Below are positions 51,873-59,706 of a stretch of DNA of 64,000 bases, in pieces. The stretch lies in contig CAVJTH010000013.1 of the NCBI GenBank assembly GCA_963652365.1, forward strand, positions 5,917 to 69,916, given 5' to 3'. The DNA is from Hallerella sp963652365. Its GTDB lineage: Bacteria > Fibrobacterota > Fibrobacteria > Fibrobacterales > Fibrobacteraceae. The translations under genes and the position numbers were made by a program. The notes under the pieces were generated by a model. It had not been told where the DNA came from, did not search any database, and saw only the letters and a list, made by a program, of their open reading frames with translations. Numbering within the stretch: position 1 is the stretch's first letter; each line of letters begins with the position of its first letter.

Positions 51873-53795
51873 TCATTCAAAATCATACATGCTGTTGTAG
51901 GAATTTTCCAGGACTTCGTCTTCGGAAGACTTGATGTCGGGACCGTTCTTCTTGCCTTCGGCGGCTGACAGGCCTTCGTAATACTGCAGCGAGAGCTTAT
52001 CGACGTAGGCGGCGTTCTGCTCCACGCGCTTGCGGAGTCGCGCTAGAGATTCGTCCGTAATGGACATCCGGGTCTGCAGGCGTTTTTCCGCATCGATTCC
52101 CCACGGCGAATCCCGATGTTCGTTGCGCAGCTTCTTGAATGCGAACGCGGCGGAATCCTTCGTTTCCGGCGACATTTCCCAGATGATACCCTTCATGTAG
52201 AGAGCCTGGATTCCCGCCTTCGTTTCGGGGTAAGCCCGAAAGACCGTATCGTAAGCGGCAAGAGCCTTTGCGTATGCGGAATCGACCAGTTCCATGCTGT
52301 CGAGCGGAACGTCTTTCGCCGCGACCCAAAGGCTTTCGGCGTTCAGGAAGAGCGCGTGCGCTTCGTCTTCGGGCGTCTTGACCGTCACCTTGACGCCGAG
52401 GTTCACCTGGGCCTGCTTCGCGTATTCCGTCCGCGGATACTTCGCGATGATTTCCTTGTAAAGCTCTTCGGCCTTGTCCGTGTCCTGCTTGAACTCGTCA
52501 TAGATAAAGGCTCGCGCATAGGTGGCGCGCATCACCACGGCGGTATCGGGAGAGCCATCGATAATCCGGTCGAGACGCGCCAACGAGCTGTCCATTTCCG
52601 AAAGCTTGAAGAGGAACAGTTCCGCAATCTGGAATTCGGTATCGAAGAACTGCTTTTTCGCCTGGAGCGTCGTATCGGCAAGCGAATCCTTTTCCCGCAA
52701 GGCAAGCAGCCTGCGAAGCGCGTCGCGACGTTCCCGAGCGTTCTTTCCCCAGCTCGATCCGGGGCGCGCAAGAAAGCTCGAATCGTAGTAGGCGAGAGCC
52801 GGTTCGTATTCGCGCTTTTCCGTCTGGTAAAAATCTCCCAGGTCAAAGAATCCCCGCGAAGCGTATTCCGACTTTCGATACTCGTCCGTCACAAAGTGCA
52901 AAAGCTTTTCGCCGCCAGTCCAGTCGTTCGCCCGGAGCAAAAGTTCCCCGCGGCGCACATACAGGTCGGGCAAGTACGTTTCGTAGTCCTTGTTTTCGAT
53001 CATCACCCGATATTCTTCGGCAGCTTCCGCAAACGCGTCGGTCGCTGCCAGGCATTCCGCCGCATGGAGACTTGCCGAATACTGTTCCCGAAGCGAAAGT
53101 TCGACAATTTCCCTTGCCTTGTAATGTTCCCGCGCCTTGGGATAGTTTTCCATTTTAAAGTAGAGAGACGCCAGCCGCAAGTGCGCACGACCGCGCATGT
53201 AGGGCGTTCCGTTCGTGTCGGCGAGCATCCGTTCCAGGGCGGCAATCGCCTGCTCCGTGAAATCGCCCTTTTCTTCGAGAAGCGACAAAAGATTCAACCC
53301 TTCGCTGTAAAAAGGATGTTCCTCTCCGACATCGAGAATCGACTGCAACGCGAAACGGCTCACGTCGTATTCGCCATTCTTGTAAAGACAATAGGCCCGC
53401 TCGTATTCCACCTTCGGCATGGAATCGTGGTCGGAAAAATACCGTTCGAATTCATCGTACTTGGCAACGGCCTTTGCCCACTCGCCCTTGTGACGAAAGG
53501 ATTCGCCGATGAGAAACACCGCGCGGGCGGTCTGCCGATCGTTGTCCGGAAACCTTTCCAGCACCCGGGAGCCTTTCTCGATGACCTTGTCGTATTTCTT
53601 CGCCGCTTCGCCGGTCGCCACGACTTCGGAATCCGCTGGGATCGAATCCGCCTTTGCCGTTTCCAGCTTGACGGCTTCTTCGTAGTTTCGGTCCGCATTG
53701 AAAATATGGTTCAGGTAGGCGCAGCAGGTGCAGCCTTCCAGGAAGGCTCCGAAAGCGAAGAGGAAAAAAAGCGTCAAAAGATTCCGGGCACTCAT
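51873..53795 (-). CDS. TPR-repeat outer-membrane lipoprotein
   Basis: The 640-residue protein has a lipoprotein signal ending LEGC (lipobox near residue 21) and then CCAYLNHIFNADRNYEEAVK and many helical TPR-type repeats along the whole length, e.g. AVAKYDEFERYFSDHD, AEELYKEIIAKYPRTEYAKQ. The pattern is like BamD and the large TPR lipoproteins of the gliding/T9SS machinery (SprE/PorW), but neither can be asserted. ATG 53795 is used; TTG/GTG codons up to 53810 are possible. It lies 16 bp after another TPR gene. Confidence 0.78.
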   Translation of the reverse strand: MSARNLLTLFFLFAFGAFLEGCTCCAYLNHIFNADRNYEEAVKLETAKADSIPADSEVVATGEAAKKYDKVIEKGSRVLERFPDNDRQTARAVFLIGESFRHKGEWAKAVAKYDEFERYFSDHDSMPKVEYERAYCLYKNGEYDVSRFALQSILDVGEEHPFYSEGLNLLSLLEEKGDFTEQAIAALERMLADTNGTPYMRGRAHLRLASLYFKMENYPKAREHYKAREIVELSLREQYSASLHAAECLAATDAFAEAAEEYRVMIENKDYETYLPDLYVRRGELLLRANDWTGGEKLLHFVTDEYRKSEYASRGFFDLGDFYQTEKREYEPALAYYDSSFLARPGSSWGKNARERRDALRRLLALREKDSLADTTLQAKKQFFDTEFQIAELFLFKLSEMDSSLARLDRIIDGSPDTAVVMRATYARAFIYDEFKQDTDKAEELYKEIIAKYPRTEYAKQAQVNLGVKVTVKTPEDEAHALFLNAESLWVAAKDVPLDSMELVDSAYAKALAAYDTVFRAYPETKAGIQALYMKGIIWEMSPETKDSAAFAFKKLRNEHRDSPWGIDAEKRLQTRMSITDESLARLRKRVEQNAAYVDKLSLQYYEGLSAAEGKKNGPDIKSSEDEVLENSYNSMYDFE

Positions 53796-53811
53796 AGTCA
53801 CAACGTACAAA

Positions 53812-55518
53812 TCAATCCATGAAAAGATACTTCGAATAGTCGCAAAGTCGCATTCCTTCGGGAATTTTTGACTTGTCCAGCCGGATCATGCGGACTTCCG
53901 CCGGCTTTCCGACCACCCGAGCGAGCATTTCGAAGTTGTCCCGAGTTTCCCAGGTCGCCCCGGAGAGAACCGTCCCGTCGCATTCGGTTTCGCCGGTTTC
54001 CGTTCCGAGACCGGAAATTCGCGAATTCAGCTGGAGCAGCGTCGTGTAGATTTCCGGCGTGTTCGTCGCCTTGTTCGCGACGACGTTCGAATCGGTCACC
54101 ACGACATGCACACCGTAGAAGCGGGACTTTTCGTCGAACAGGACCGTGTATTGGTGAAAGTAGGGAGCCTCGAAAAAGACTTCGCGCCAGGCGCCACTGC
54201 GCACCTTCTTGAAATTCGAAGCGGAATACTTGGCAAAGAATTCTTTCGGCGACGCCCCGTAGCGCACCAGGTAATGCCCCAGGCTGGATTCGAACGAATG
54301 CCCCGTCAAGGGAAGCGTCCTCATGCTGTCGATCGCGCGGTGCAGATCGTTCGCGAGAATGTTCTTCTTTACGTCTCGAACCGGAGGAACGGAAGAGGCT
54401 TCCTGCAAGCGACGCTGGATTTCCGGATAATCCGGATCGCGGGTCTGGATCTCGAGAAACTGCGATTTTGCGCGGTCAAATTCCCGACCCTTCAGGTAGG
54501 CGATTCCGAGCGCTTCGCGAAGCGGCAGGTTGTCGGGATAGCGCGAGACAAGAGGTTCCAGGATATCGCATGCCACCTTTGCCCGGTCCCTTGGCGAAAG
54601 GCGCCCGCTTTCCATCTTTCCCGGGGGAGATTTCTGCCCCAGGGAAAGCAAGAACTCCTTCGCGGTCGAAAAGCCGGGCCGTATCGCGAGGACCCGTCGA
54701 TAGGTGTTTTCCGCTTCGTCAAAGCGACCCTTGTATTCCTGCAAGACGCCTTGCATACAAAGTAATTCGGGATTTATCGGAAACTTGGACACCGCGTAAT
54801 CGACGACGCGTTCGCAGCTGTCGAGAGAGCCTTCGTCGTGATAGATTCGCGCAAGGAGCGCATAGGGCTTGGGATTCTCGCCGAGCGAAAGGCTTATCGC
54901 CGTTCGAGCCTCTCCCTTTCCTTCCGCAAGGCGCCCCGACAGGAAGAGCAGCTTCGCGTAGAGCAACCGGGCATCGGAAAAAGCCGGAGCCTTTTCCGTC
55001 GCGATACGGGCAAGCTCCAGGGCCGTTCCGGAACTATTCGACTTTTCGGCAAGATTCGCATCCAGCAAGAAGGCGACCGAAGATTCCGGATAGCGCTTTT
55101 TCAGGGAACGCTCCGTCGATTCGAGCAGGGATTTCCACACGGGAGAAAGAGAGTCCTTCGCGAGAAGCGAACGGGCAACGCCCCATTCCGAAAGAAACAC
55201 GCCCGGATACTGCAAAGCGATCGCCTCGTAGATTTCAGCGGCTTCGTCTAGGCGTTCGTTCCTTTCCAGGTCATCCGCCCGCCGAAGTTCCTGCAATGTC
55301 GAAGCGGGAAGCGCCGAGATTCCCGAAAGCGTGTCGGGAAAATCCCCGACGGAGATTTCCGTCCCGGGCGAGATTCCAAAGGGAACGCTCGGCGTTTCGA
55401 TTTTCCGCGGCCCGAACTTCCCATAGACGAAATAGGCGAAAAGGGCAAGAAAGGCGCCGCACAGGAGCACCAAAAAATAGACGGCGGCGCGCTGCGCCTT
55501 ATTCCCGGGAATCCGCAT
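53812..55518 (-). CDS. Membrane-anchored TPR protein
   Basis: The 568-residue protein has one N-terminal membrane helix (about residues 12-32, YFLVLLCGAFLALFAYFVYG) and a periplasmic domain of TPR units (e.g. DEAAEIYEAIALQYPG, DEAENTYRRVLAIRPG, DRAKSQFLEIQTRDPDYPE). A C-terminal region of about 150 residues is not repeat-like (EVFFEAPYFHQYTVLF). The start overlaps the sigma-factor stop as TGATG, so the two are translationally coupled. The TPR lipoprotein follows. It is probably an envelope assembly factor. Confidence 0.78.
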   Translation of the reverse strand: MRIPGNKAQRAAVYFLVLLCGAFLALFAYFVYGKFGPRKIETPSVPFGISPGTEISVGDFPDTLSGISALPASTLQELRRADDLERNERLDEAAEIYEAIALQYPGVFLSEWGVARSLLAKDSLSPVWKSLLESTERSLKKRYPESSVAFLLDANLAEKSNSSGTALELARIATEKAPAFSDARLLYAKLLFLSGRLAEGKGEARTAISLSLGENPKPYALLARIYHDEGSLDSCERVVDYAVSKFPINPELLCMQGVLQEYKGRFDEAENTYRRVLAIRPGFSTAKEFLLSLGQKSPPGKMESGRLSPRDRAKVACDILEPLVSRYPDNLPLREALGIAYLKGREFDRAKSQFLEIQTRDPDYPEIQRRLQEASSVPPVRDVKKNILANDLHRAIDSMRTLPLTGHSFESSLGHYLVRYGASPKEFFAKYSASNFKKVRSGAWREVFFEAPYFHQYTVLFDEKSRFYGVHVVVTDSNVVANKATNTPEIYTTLLQLNSRISGLGTETGETECDGTVLSGATWETRDNFEMLARVVGKPAEVRMIRLDKSKIPEGMRLCDYSKYLFMD

Positions 55519-56360
55519 CAATTTTCCAGGAAATCGCTCAACCGCTCGCGCTTTTCCTTGTTTCTCTGGAGCTTTCGCAAGGTCTTGTTCTTGATCTGGC
55601 GGACCCGTTCCCGGCTTAGCTTCAAGTCTTCGCCGATATCCTTCAGCGTCGTATCCTCTACCGTATCGAGCCCGTAGAACATCCGCAAGATCTCTTCTTC
55701 GCGCCGCGGAAGCGACTTGAGAATCTCGTCGATCAGGGCCTTGCGCTCGTTTTTCTCCATTTCGTCTTCCTGGTTTCCGTCCGTTCCCAGAACATCCATC
55801 AGGGAACTGACCGAATCCCCGGAGCTGCCGTCATCGCTGATCGGAGCGTCGAGCGAAATATCGACAATCTTTTCCATCACTTCGACAATGTCCTGTTCCG
55901 AGCCGGCAAATTCGGGCATCGCCATCGTCCGCTCGTAATCGCCGCCGTTCTGGACCAGCGCCCGCTTGAATCGGTTCACCAGGGTAAGCTTGTTGGGCGG
56001 AATCCGGACCGCGCCGACCTGTTCGAAAAGCGCCTTCTGGATGGACTGTCGAATCCACCAGACCGCATAGCTGATAAACTTCACGTCCTTGGCGCTGTCG
56101 AAACGCTTCGCCGCCTTGAACAGGCCCAGGTTTCCTTCGTTGATCAAATCCAGAAGGGAAAGCCCGCGCCCCTGGTATTTCCGGGCGACGCTGACAACGA
56201 ACCGCAGGTTTCCGCGGATCAGGTGCTGCAACGCGGACTGGCGAATCTCTTCCGTCTTGCCGTCCTTGATTATCGCTATGAGCGCAGCTTCCTCGTCCGG
56301 TTTCAACGTCGGATACCGATTCAAATCGCGAAAATATAAAGATTCGTTAAAATCACTCAT
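55518..56360 (-). CDS. Sigma-70 family RNA polymerase sigma factor (short RpoD/SigA-like)
   Basis: The 280-residue factor has region 1.2 (YFRDLNRYPTLKPDEEAAL), region 2 with LRFVVSVARKYQGRGLSLLD and FISYAVWWIRQSIQKAL, region 3 and region 4 (LPRREEEILRMFYGLD, LSRERVRQIKNKTLRKLQ). It lacks region 1.1, like the short primary sigma factors of Bacteroidetes. Whether it is the primary or an alternative factor cannot be told from this window. The match of local promoters to TAnnTTTG makes the Bacteroidetes parallel notable. It is coupled to the two TPR genes downstream. Confidence 0.9.
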   Translation of the reverse strand: MSDFNESLYFRDLNRYPTLKPDEEAALIAIIKDGKTEEIRQSALQHLIRGNLRFVVSVARKYQGRGLSLLDLINEGNLGLFKAAKRFDSAKDVKFISYAVWWIRQSIQKALFEQVGAVRIPPNKLTLVNRFKRALVQNGGDYERTMAMPEFAGSEQDIVEVMEKIVDISLDAPISDDGSSGDSVSSLMDVLGTDGNQEDEMEKNERKALIDEILKSLPRREEEILRMFYGLDTVEDTTLKDIGEDLKLSRERVRQIKNKTLRKLQRNKEKRERLSDFLEN

Positions 56361-56412
56361 ATAGGATGACCCACGCCAAAAATTTTTCCGTTTTAAATAT
56401 GGCTTTTTAAGC

Positions 56413-56715
56413 CTATTTCGTCAAATCGTTCGTCAAGCGTTTCAGCAAATCGTAAGGATAAATGCCTGTCCGATGCCCGTCGCTCCACAGGATTCCGACC
56501 GCATACCGCCCCACGGACTGGATGCTTTCTATCGAAATGTCCTCGGGAACGGTCTTCGGGTCGAGCAGGCGCTCCCCGGAATTTTCATCGACGCAAAGCG
56601 CGCACGGGCAGGCAAGGCGCAAGTCCCTTAGGCGAAAGACCGCCCGGGTTCCGTCGTCAAAGTCAAAGCCCAGTTCGTTTCCGGGCGTGCGGAAAATCTT
56701 GACCGGCTGGATCAT
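56413..56715 (-). CDS. DUF971 protein (gamma-butyrobetaine hydroxylase-like N-terminal domain)
   Basis: The 100-residue protein begins MIQPVKIFRT and carries the family features FDDGTRAVFRLRDLRLACPC-ALC and YAVGILWSDGHRTGIYPYDLL. The two Cys in CPCALC may bind metal. The ATG has GGAGG upstream and overlaps the mrp stop (ATGA). DUF971 genes are commonly found beside mrp/apbC, which suggests a role in iron-sulfur protein maturation, by association only. Confidence 0.85.
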   Translation of the reverse strand: MIQPVKIFRTPGNELGFDFDDGTRAVFRLRDLRLACPCALCVDENSGERLLDPKTVPEDISIESIQSVGRYAVGILWSDGHRTGIYPYDLLKRLTNDLTK

Positions 56716-57833
56716 CTTGCCTCCACGGGAAGTTCTTCGAAACGGTAGCGGAAATTGTGCAGGACATTCTGTGTCGAATGCTCCAGCTGGGCAATCGCCT
56801 GGATCGTCTTTTCGGCGATTTCGACAAACTCCTTGCCGCTTTCGCTGTTCGGATAGCGCAAGACCGCGGGAGCGCCCATGTCCCCACAGTCGGCGACGGC
56901 GGGTTCCAGGGGAATTTTTCCGAGCAGCGGAACGCCGAGAGCCTTCGAGATTCGCTCGCCGCCGCCGGAACGGAAAATGTCGTGTCGCTTTCCGCAACCG
57001 TCACACACAAAGTAACTCATGTTCTCGATGATTCCGGCCGTCGGCACGCCCACGCTGTCGAACATGGCAAGTCCCTTGCGGCAATCCGCGAGCGCGACTT
57101 CCTGCGGCGTCGTCACGACAACCGCGCAAGAAAGCGGGCATTGCTGCGTGAGCGTCAGCTGGATATCGCCCGTTCCGGGCGGAAAGTCTATCAGCAGGTA
57201 GTCCAGCTCGCCCCAGCGGACGCGATGCACAAAGTTCTGGATCATCTGGCTCGCCATCGGGCCGCGCCAAATCGTCGCCTTGTCCGATTCCGCGAACATC
57301 GCCATCGAAATCAGCGAAATGCCGCCCTTGACTTCGACCGGCGCGATCGTCCTGTCTTCGAAAACCTCGGGCGCGGCATCCACGCCAAACATGATGTTCA
57401 TCGAAGGTCCGTAAATATCCGCATCGAGAACGCCGACCTTCGCACCGGCAAGGCTCAGCGCCATCGCGAGATTTGCCGTCACCGTCGATTTTCCGACGCC
57501 GCCCTTTCCGCTCGCCACGCCCACGATGCGCTTGACGCCTTTCAAAAGCTCGTTGTCGCTCGCCGGCGCCTGCGTTCCGCTCACCACGCGACCGTTCGCC
57601 TTGAGAACGACATTTGCCGAACGCGCTCCGGACTCCCGGAGAATCTGCTCGCACTGGGTCTTGAAGCGATCGCGAATCGGGCACGCCGGAGTCGTCAAGA
57701 CGAGATCCAGCTCGACATCGCCATCGCTTGAAATCCGGATGTTCTTCACGAATCCCAGTTCGACGATGTCTTTCTTGAGATCCGGGTCCACGACCACGGA
57801 TAACGCCTTGAGAATCTGTTCTTCGGTAATCAC
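56712..57833 (-). CDS. mrp: Mrp/ApbC iron-sulfur cluster carrier ATPase
   Basis: The 373-residue protein has an N-terminal DUF59/MIP18 domain (residues 1-90) and a P-loop domain with the deviant Walker A GKGGVGKST, LDADIYGPSMNIMFG, and the C-x2-C motif VCDGCGK that holds a bridging 4Fe-4S cluster. The start is GTG at 57833 with AGGA 6 nt upstream. It leads a minus-strand run (mrp, DUF971, sigma factor, two TPR genes). Confidence 0.93.
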   Translation of the reverse strand: MITEEQILKALSVVVDPDLKKDIVELGFVKNIRISSDGDVELDLVLTTPACPIRDRFKTQCEQILRESGARSANVVLKANGRVVSGTQAPASDNELLKGVKRIVGVASGKGGVGKSTVTANLAMALSLAGAKVGVLDADIYGPSMNIMFGVDAAPEVFEDRTIAPVEVKGGISLISMAMFAESDKATIWRGPMASQMIQNFVHRVRWGELDYLLIDFPPGTGDIQLTLTQQCPLSCAVVVTTPQEVALADCRKGLAMFDSVGVPTAGIIENMSYFVCDGCGKRHDIFRSGGGERISKALGVPLLGKIPLEPAVADCGDMGAPAVLRYPNSESGKEFVEIAEKTIQAIAQLEHSTQNVLHNFRYRFEELPVEAR

Positions 57834-57909
57834 GGAAAGTCCTTCGCTTTTTGAAATCCCAAAAATACAAAAATTTTCGTTCCGTTTTCCGGGGAAATCC
57901 GTAGGTTTT

Positions 57910-57921
57910 TAAATTTGCCGC
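57910..57921 (+). promoter_or_regulatory. TAnnTTTG promoter 6 nt before the crcB ATG
   Basis: TAAATT (57910-57915), TGCCGC, then ATG, i.e. TAAATTTG. A TTTT/TTTC at about -33 is weak. No Shine-Dalgarno sequence is present and no fluoride riboswitch fits in the 88-bp gap. Confidence 0.65.
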
Positions 57922-58293
57922 ATGATTCATTCGATCCTTCTGGTCGGCTTCGGCAGCTTTCTCGGCGGGATTTGCCGCTTTCTCTCGACAAGGCTTGTGT
58001 GCGCGCATCTTTCCGGCATGTTCCCCTTCGGAACCTTCGCCGTCAACATCGCAGGCTGTTTTCTCATCGGGATTTTTTACGGGCTTTCCGAGCACGGATT
58101 CAGCCCGAGCGTCCGCCTCTTTTTCACCGTCGGATTCTGCGGCGGATTCACCACGTTTTCCACGTTCGCAAGCGAAAGTCTCCAGCTCGTCAAGGCCGGA
58201 AACGTTCTCGCGTTCGCCCTCTACGCGTCCCTGAGCGTCTTCCTCGGAATCCTCGCCGTCCACGCGGGGAACCTGGTGACCAGAATCCTGTAG
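57922..58293 (+). CDS. crcB: Fluoride ion exporter
   Basis: The 123-residue Fluc channel has four membrane helices and family motifs: GSFLGGICRFLSTR, FPFGTFAVNIAGCFLIG and FCGGFTTFSTFASE. It acts as a dual-topology dimer that lets fluoride leave the cell. The mRNA is predicted to be leaderless. The stop is 3 bp from the end of the convergent ABC gene. Confidence 0.95.
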   Translation: MIHSILLVGFGSFLGGICRFLSTRLVCAHLSGMFPFGTFAVNIAGCFLIGIFYGLSEHGFSPSVRLFFTVGFCGGFTTFSTFASESLQLVKAGNVLAFALYASLSVFLGILAVHAGNLVTRIL

Positions 58294-58296
58294 ATT

Positions 58297-59670
58297 TCAA
58301 GACAGGGAAAACTTCGGCATCCGCAGCACGTTCGTCATGCACGTCGGCCATTCCGCGTCATAGTGCGTCACGAGAATGATCGTCGTCGCGCTCGACAGAA
58401 ACTCCAGAAGATCGAAGAGACGCTCCCGGAATCCCGCGTCCATTCCCTGCGTCGGTTCGTCGAGAATCAGCACCTTGGGCGGACGAATCGCGGCGCGGGC
58501 GATCAGGACCAGCCGGCGTTCCGTCGCGGAAAGCGAATCGAACGGACGTTCCGCATCCGAAAATCCGAGTTCGGAGAGCCAGTCTTTCGCCTTCGCCCGT
58601 TCTTCCCAGGAAGGCGGGCGAAAAAGTCCGAGCCCCGTCGTGAATCCCGTGCAGAGCACTTCCGAAATGTTCAGCTTTTCGCGATACTGCGTCGCGAGTT
58701 CCGGAGAAAAGAATCCGATTTGCGCCTTGTGCTTCCAGATGTCGAGGCCCGCGCCGGGCTTCTTTCCGAACAGGGTGATATCGTTCGAATACATCTGCGG
58801 ATGATCCGCCGAAAGCAGCGCGAGCAGCGTGCTCTTGCCGGCTCCGTTCGGTCCCATCACCACCCAGTGTTCGCCCTTTTTCACCTGCCACGTCAAATCG
58901 TCGATGATCATCGCGGAACCGTAGCGGACATGCACGTGTTCCAGGTCAAAGAGGGTTTCCCCGACCGATTCCGGAGTCCTCAGGTTTTCGACGACATACG
59001 ACGTGATTTCCCGCTTCTTTTCGGCCGTCTCCGCAATTCTTTCGGGAAGCTCTCCCTCGTAGGGGCGAAATTCGCCGTTCTCGTACACAAAGGCGGGAAT
59101 CCTGGGAAGAAGCTCTTCCTTGCGCTGCAGGCTTATCGCCATCTTGACCGAGGTCTCCGACATTTTCAGGATCGCGCGCGCCAGATGCGTCCGATATTCC
59201 GGATCGAGACCGCCAAACGGATCGTCGAACAGAATGTAGTCGGGCGACTCCATCCACTGCCTCGCGAGGAGAATCCTGCGAAGTTCGCCGTTCGAAAGGC
59301 TCAGCAGCTTCACCTTCAGCACCGTATCGGGAAGGTTCGCCATGGCAAGCGCCTCTTCGAGCTTGTCGGGACTCGTCGGAGGAAACGGGTCGTCTTCCAC
59401 GTAATGCGCGGAATTCAGAAAGAACTTCGGCTTTAAAAGCAGGTCGCGGACACGCGGCGCATCGTCATCGCGAAGGCTGATGAACCGCTGTTGCCAAAAG
59501 GGAGCGAGAGCGCGCTGGATCCGGCGCTGGATTTCCGTCGAAGAAAGCGACACACGGGAATGTCTTTCGGCAAATTCCCGGAGGATCCTGGATTTTCCGC
59601 TGCCGACCGGGCCTAGCATCTGGATTTTCGGGCAAGCGTCAAGGAGAGATTCCAACGATTGACAGATCAT
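58297..59670 (-). CDS. Tandem-domain ABC ATPase, ModF-like
   Basis: The 457-residue protein has two ABC ATPase domains and no membrane segment. Domain 1 is weak (GPVGSGKSR, LSLSNGELRRILLARQ, YILFDDPFGGLD) and domain 2 complete (MGPNGAGKSTLLAL, LSATERRLVLIARA, VLILDEPTQGMD). The layout matches ModF/PhrA-type proteins linked in some bacteria to molybdate, although no molybdate genes are here, so the substrate is open. TATCTT ends 6 nt before the ATG, with no Shine-Dalgarno sequence. Confidence 0.85.
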   Translation of the reverse strand: MICQSLESLLDACPKIQMLGPVGSGKSRILREFAERHSRVSLSSTEIQRRIQRALAPFWQQRFISLRDDDAPRVRDLLLKPKFFLNSAHYVEDDPFPPTSPDKLEEALAMANLPDTVLKVKLLSLSNGELRRILLARQWMESPDYILFDDPFGGLDPEYRTHLARAILKMSETSVKMAISLQRKEELLPRIPAFVYENGEFRPYEGELPERIAETAEKKREITSYVVENLRTPESVGETLFDLEHVHVRYGSAMIIDDLTWQVKKGEHWVVMGPNGAGKSTLLALLSADHPQMYSNDITLFGKKPGAGLDIWKHKAQIGFFSPELATQYREKLNISEVLCTGFTTGLGLFRPPSWEERAKAKDWLSELGFSDAERPFDSLSATERRLVLIARAAIRPPKVLILDEPTQGMDAGFRERLFDLLEFLSSATTIILVTHYDAEWPTCMTNVLRMPKFSLS

Positions 59671-59682
59671 GGTTCAAAGATA
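59671..59682 (-). promoter_or_regulatory. TAnnTTTG promoter 6 nt before the ModF-like gene ATG
   Basis: TATCTT (59682-59677), TGAACC, then ATG on the minus strand, i.e. TATCTTTG. The divergent batD gene starts only 37 bp away and has TATCTTTTG at 59692-59700, so two back-to-back promoters fill this gap. Confidence 0.62.
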
Positions 59683-59706
59683 GCTTTTTTGTATCTTTTG
59701 ACTGTT

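Noticed and set aside
57834..57921. Fluoride riboswitch before crcB
   Set aside because: The gap is short, lacks the pseudoknot pattern, and the promoter box sits next to the ATG, which leaves no leader.
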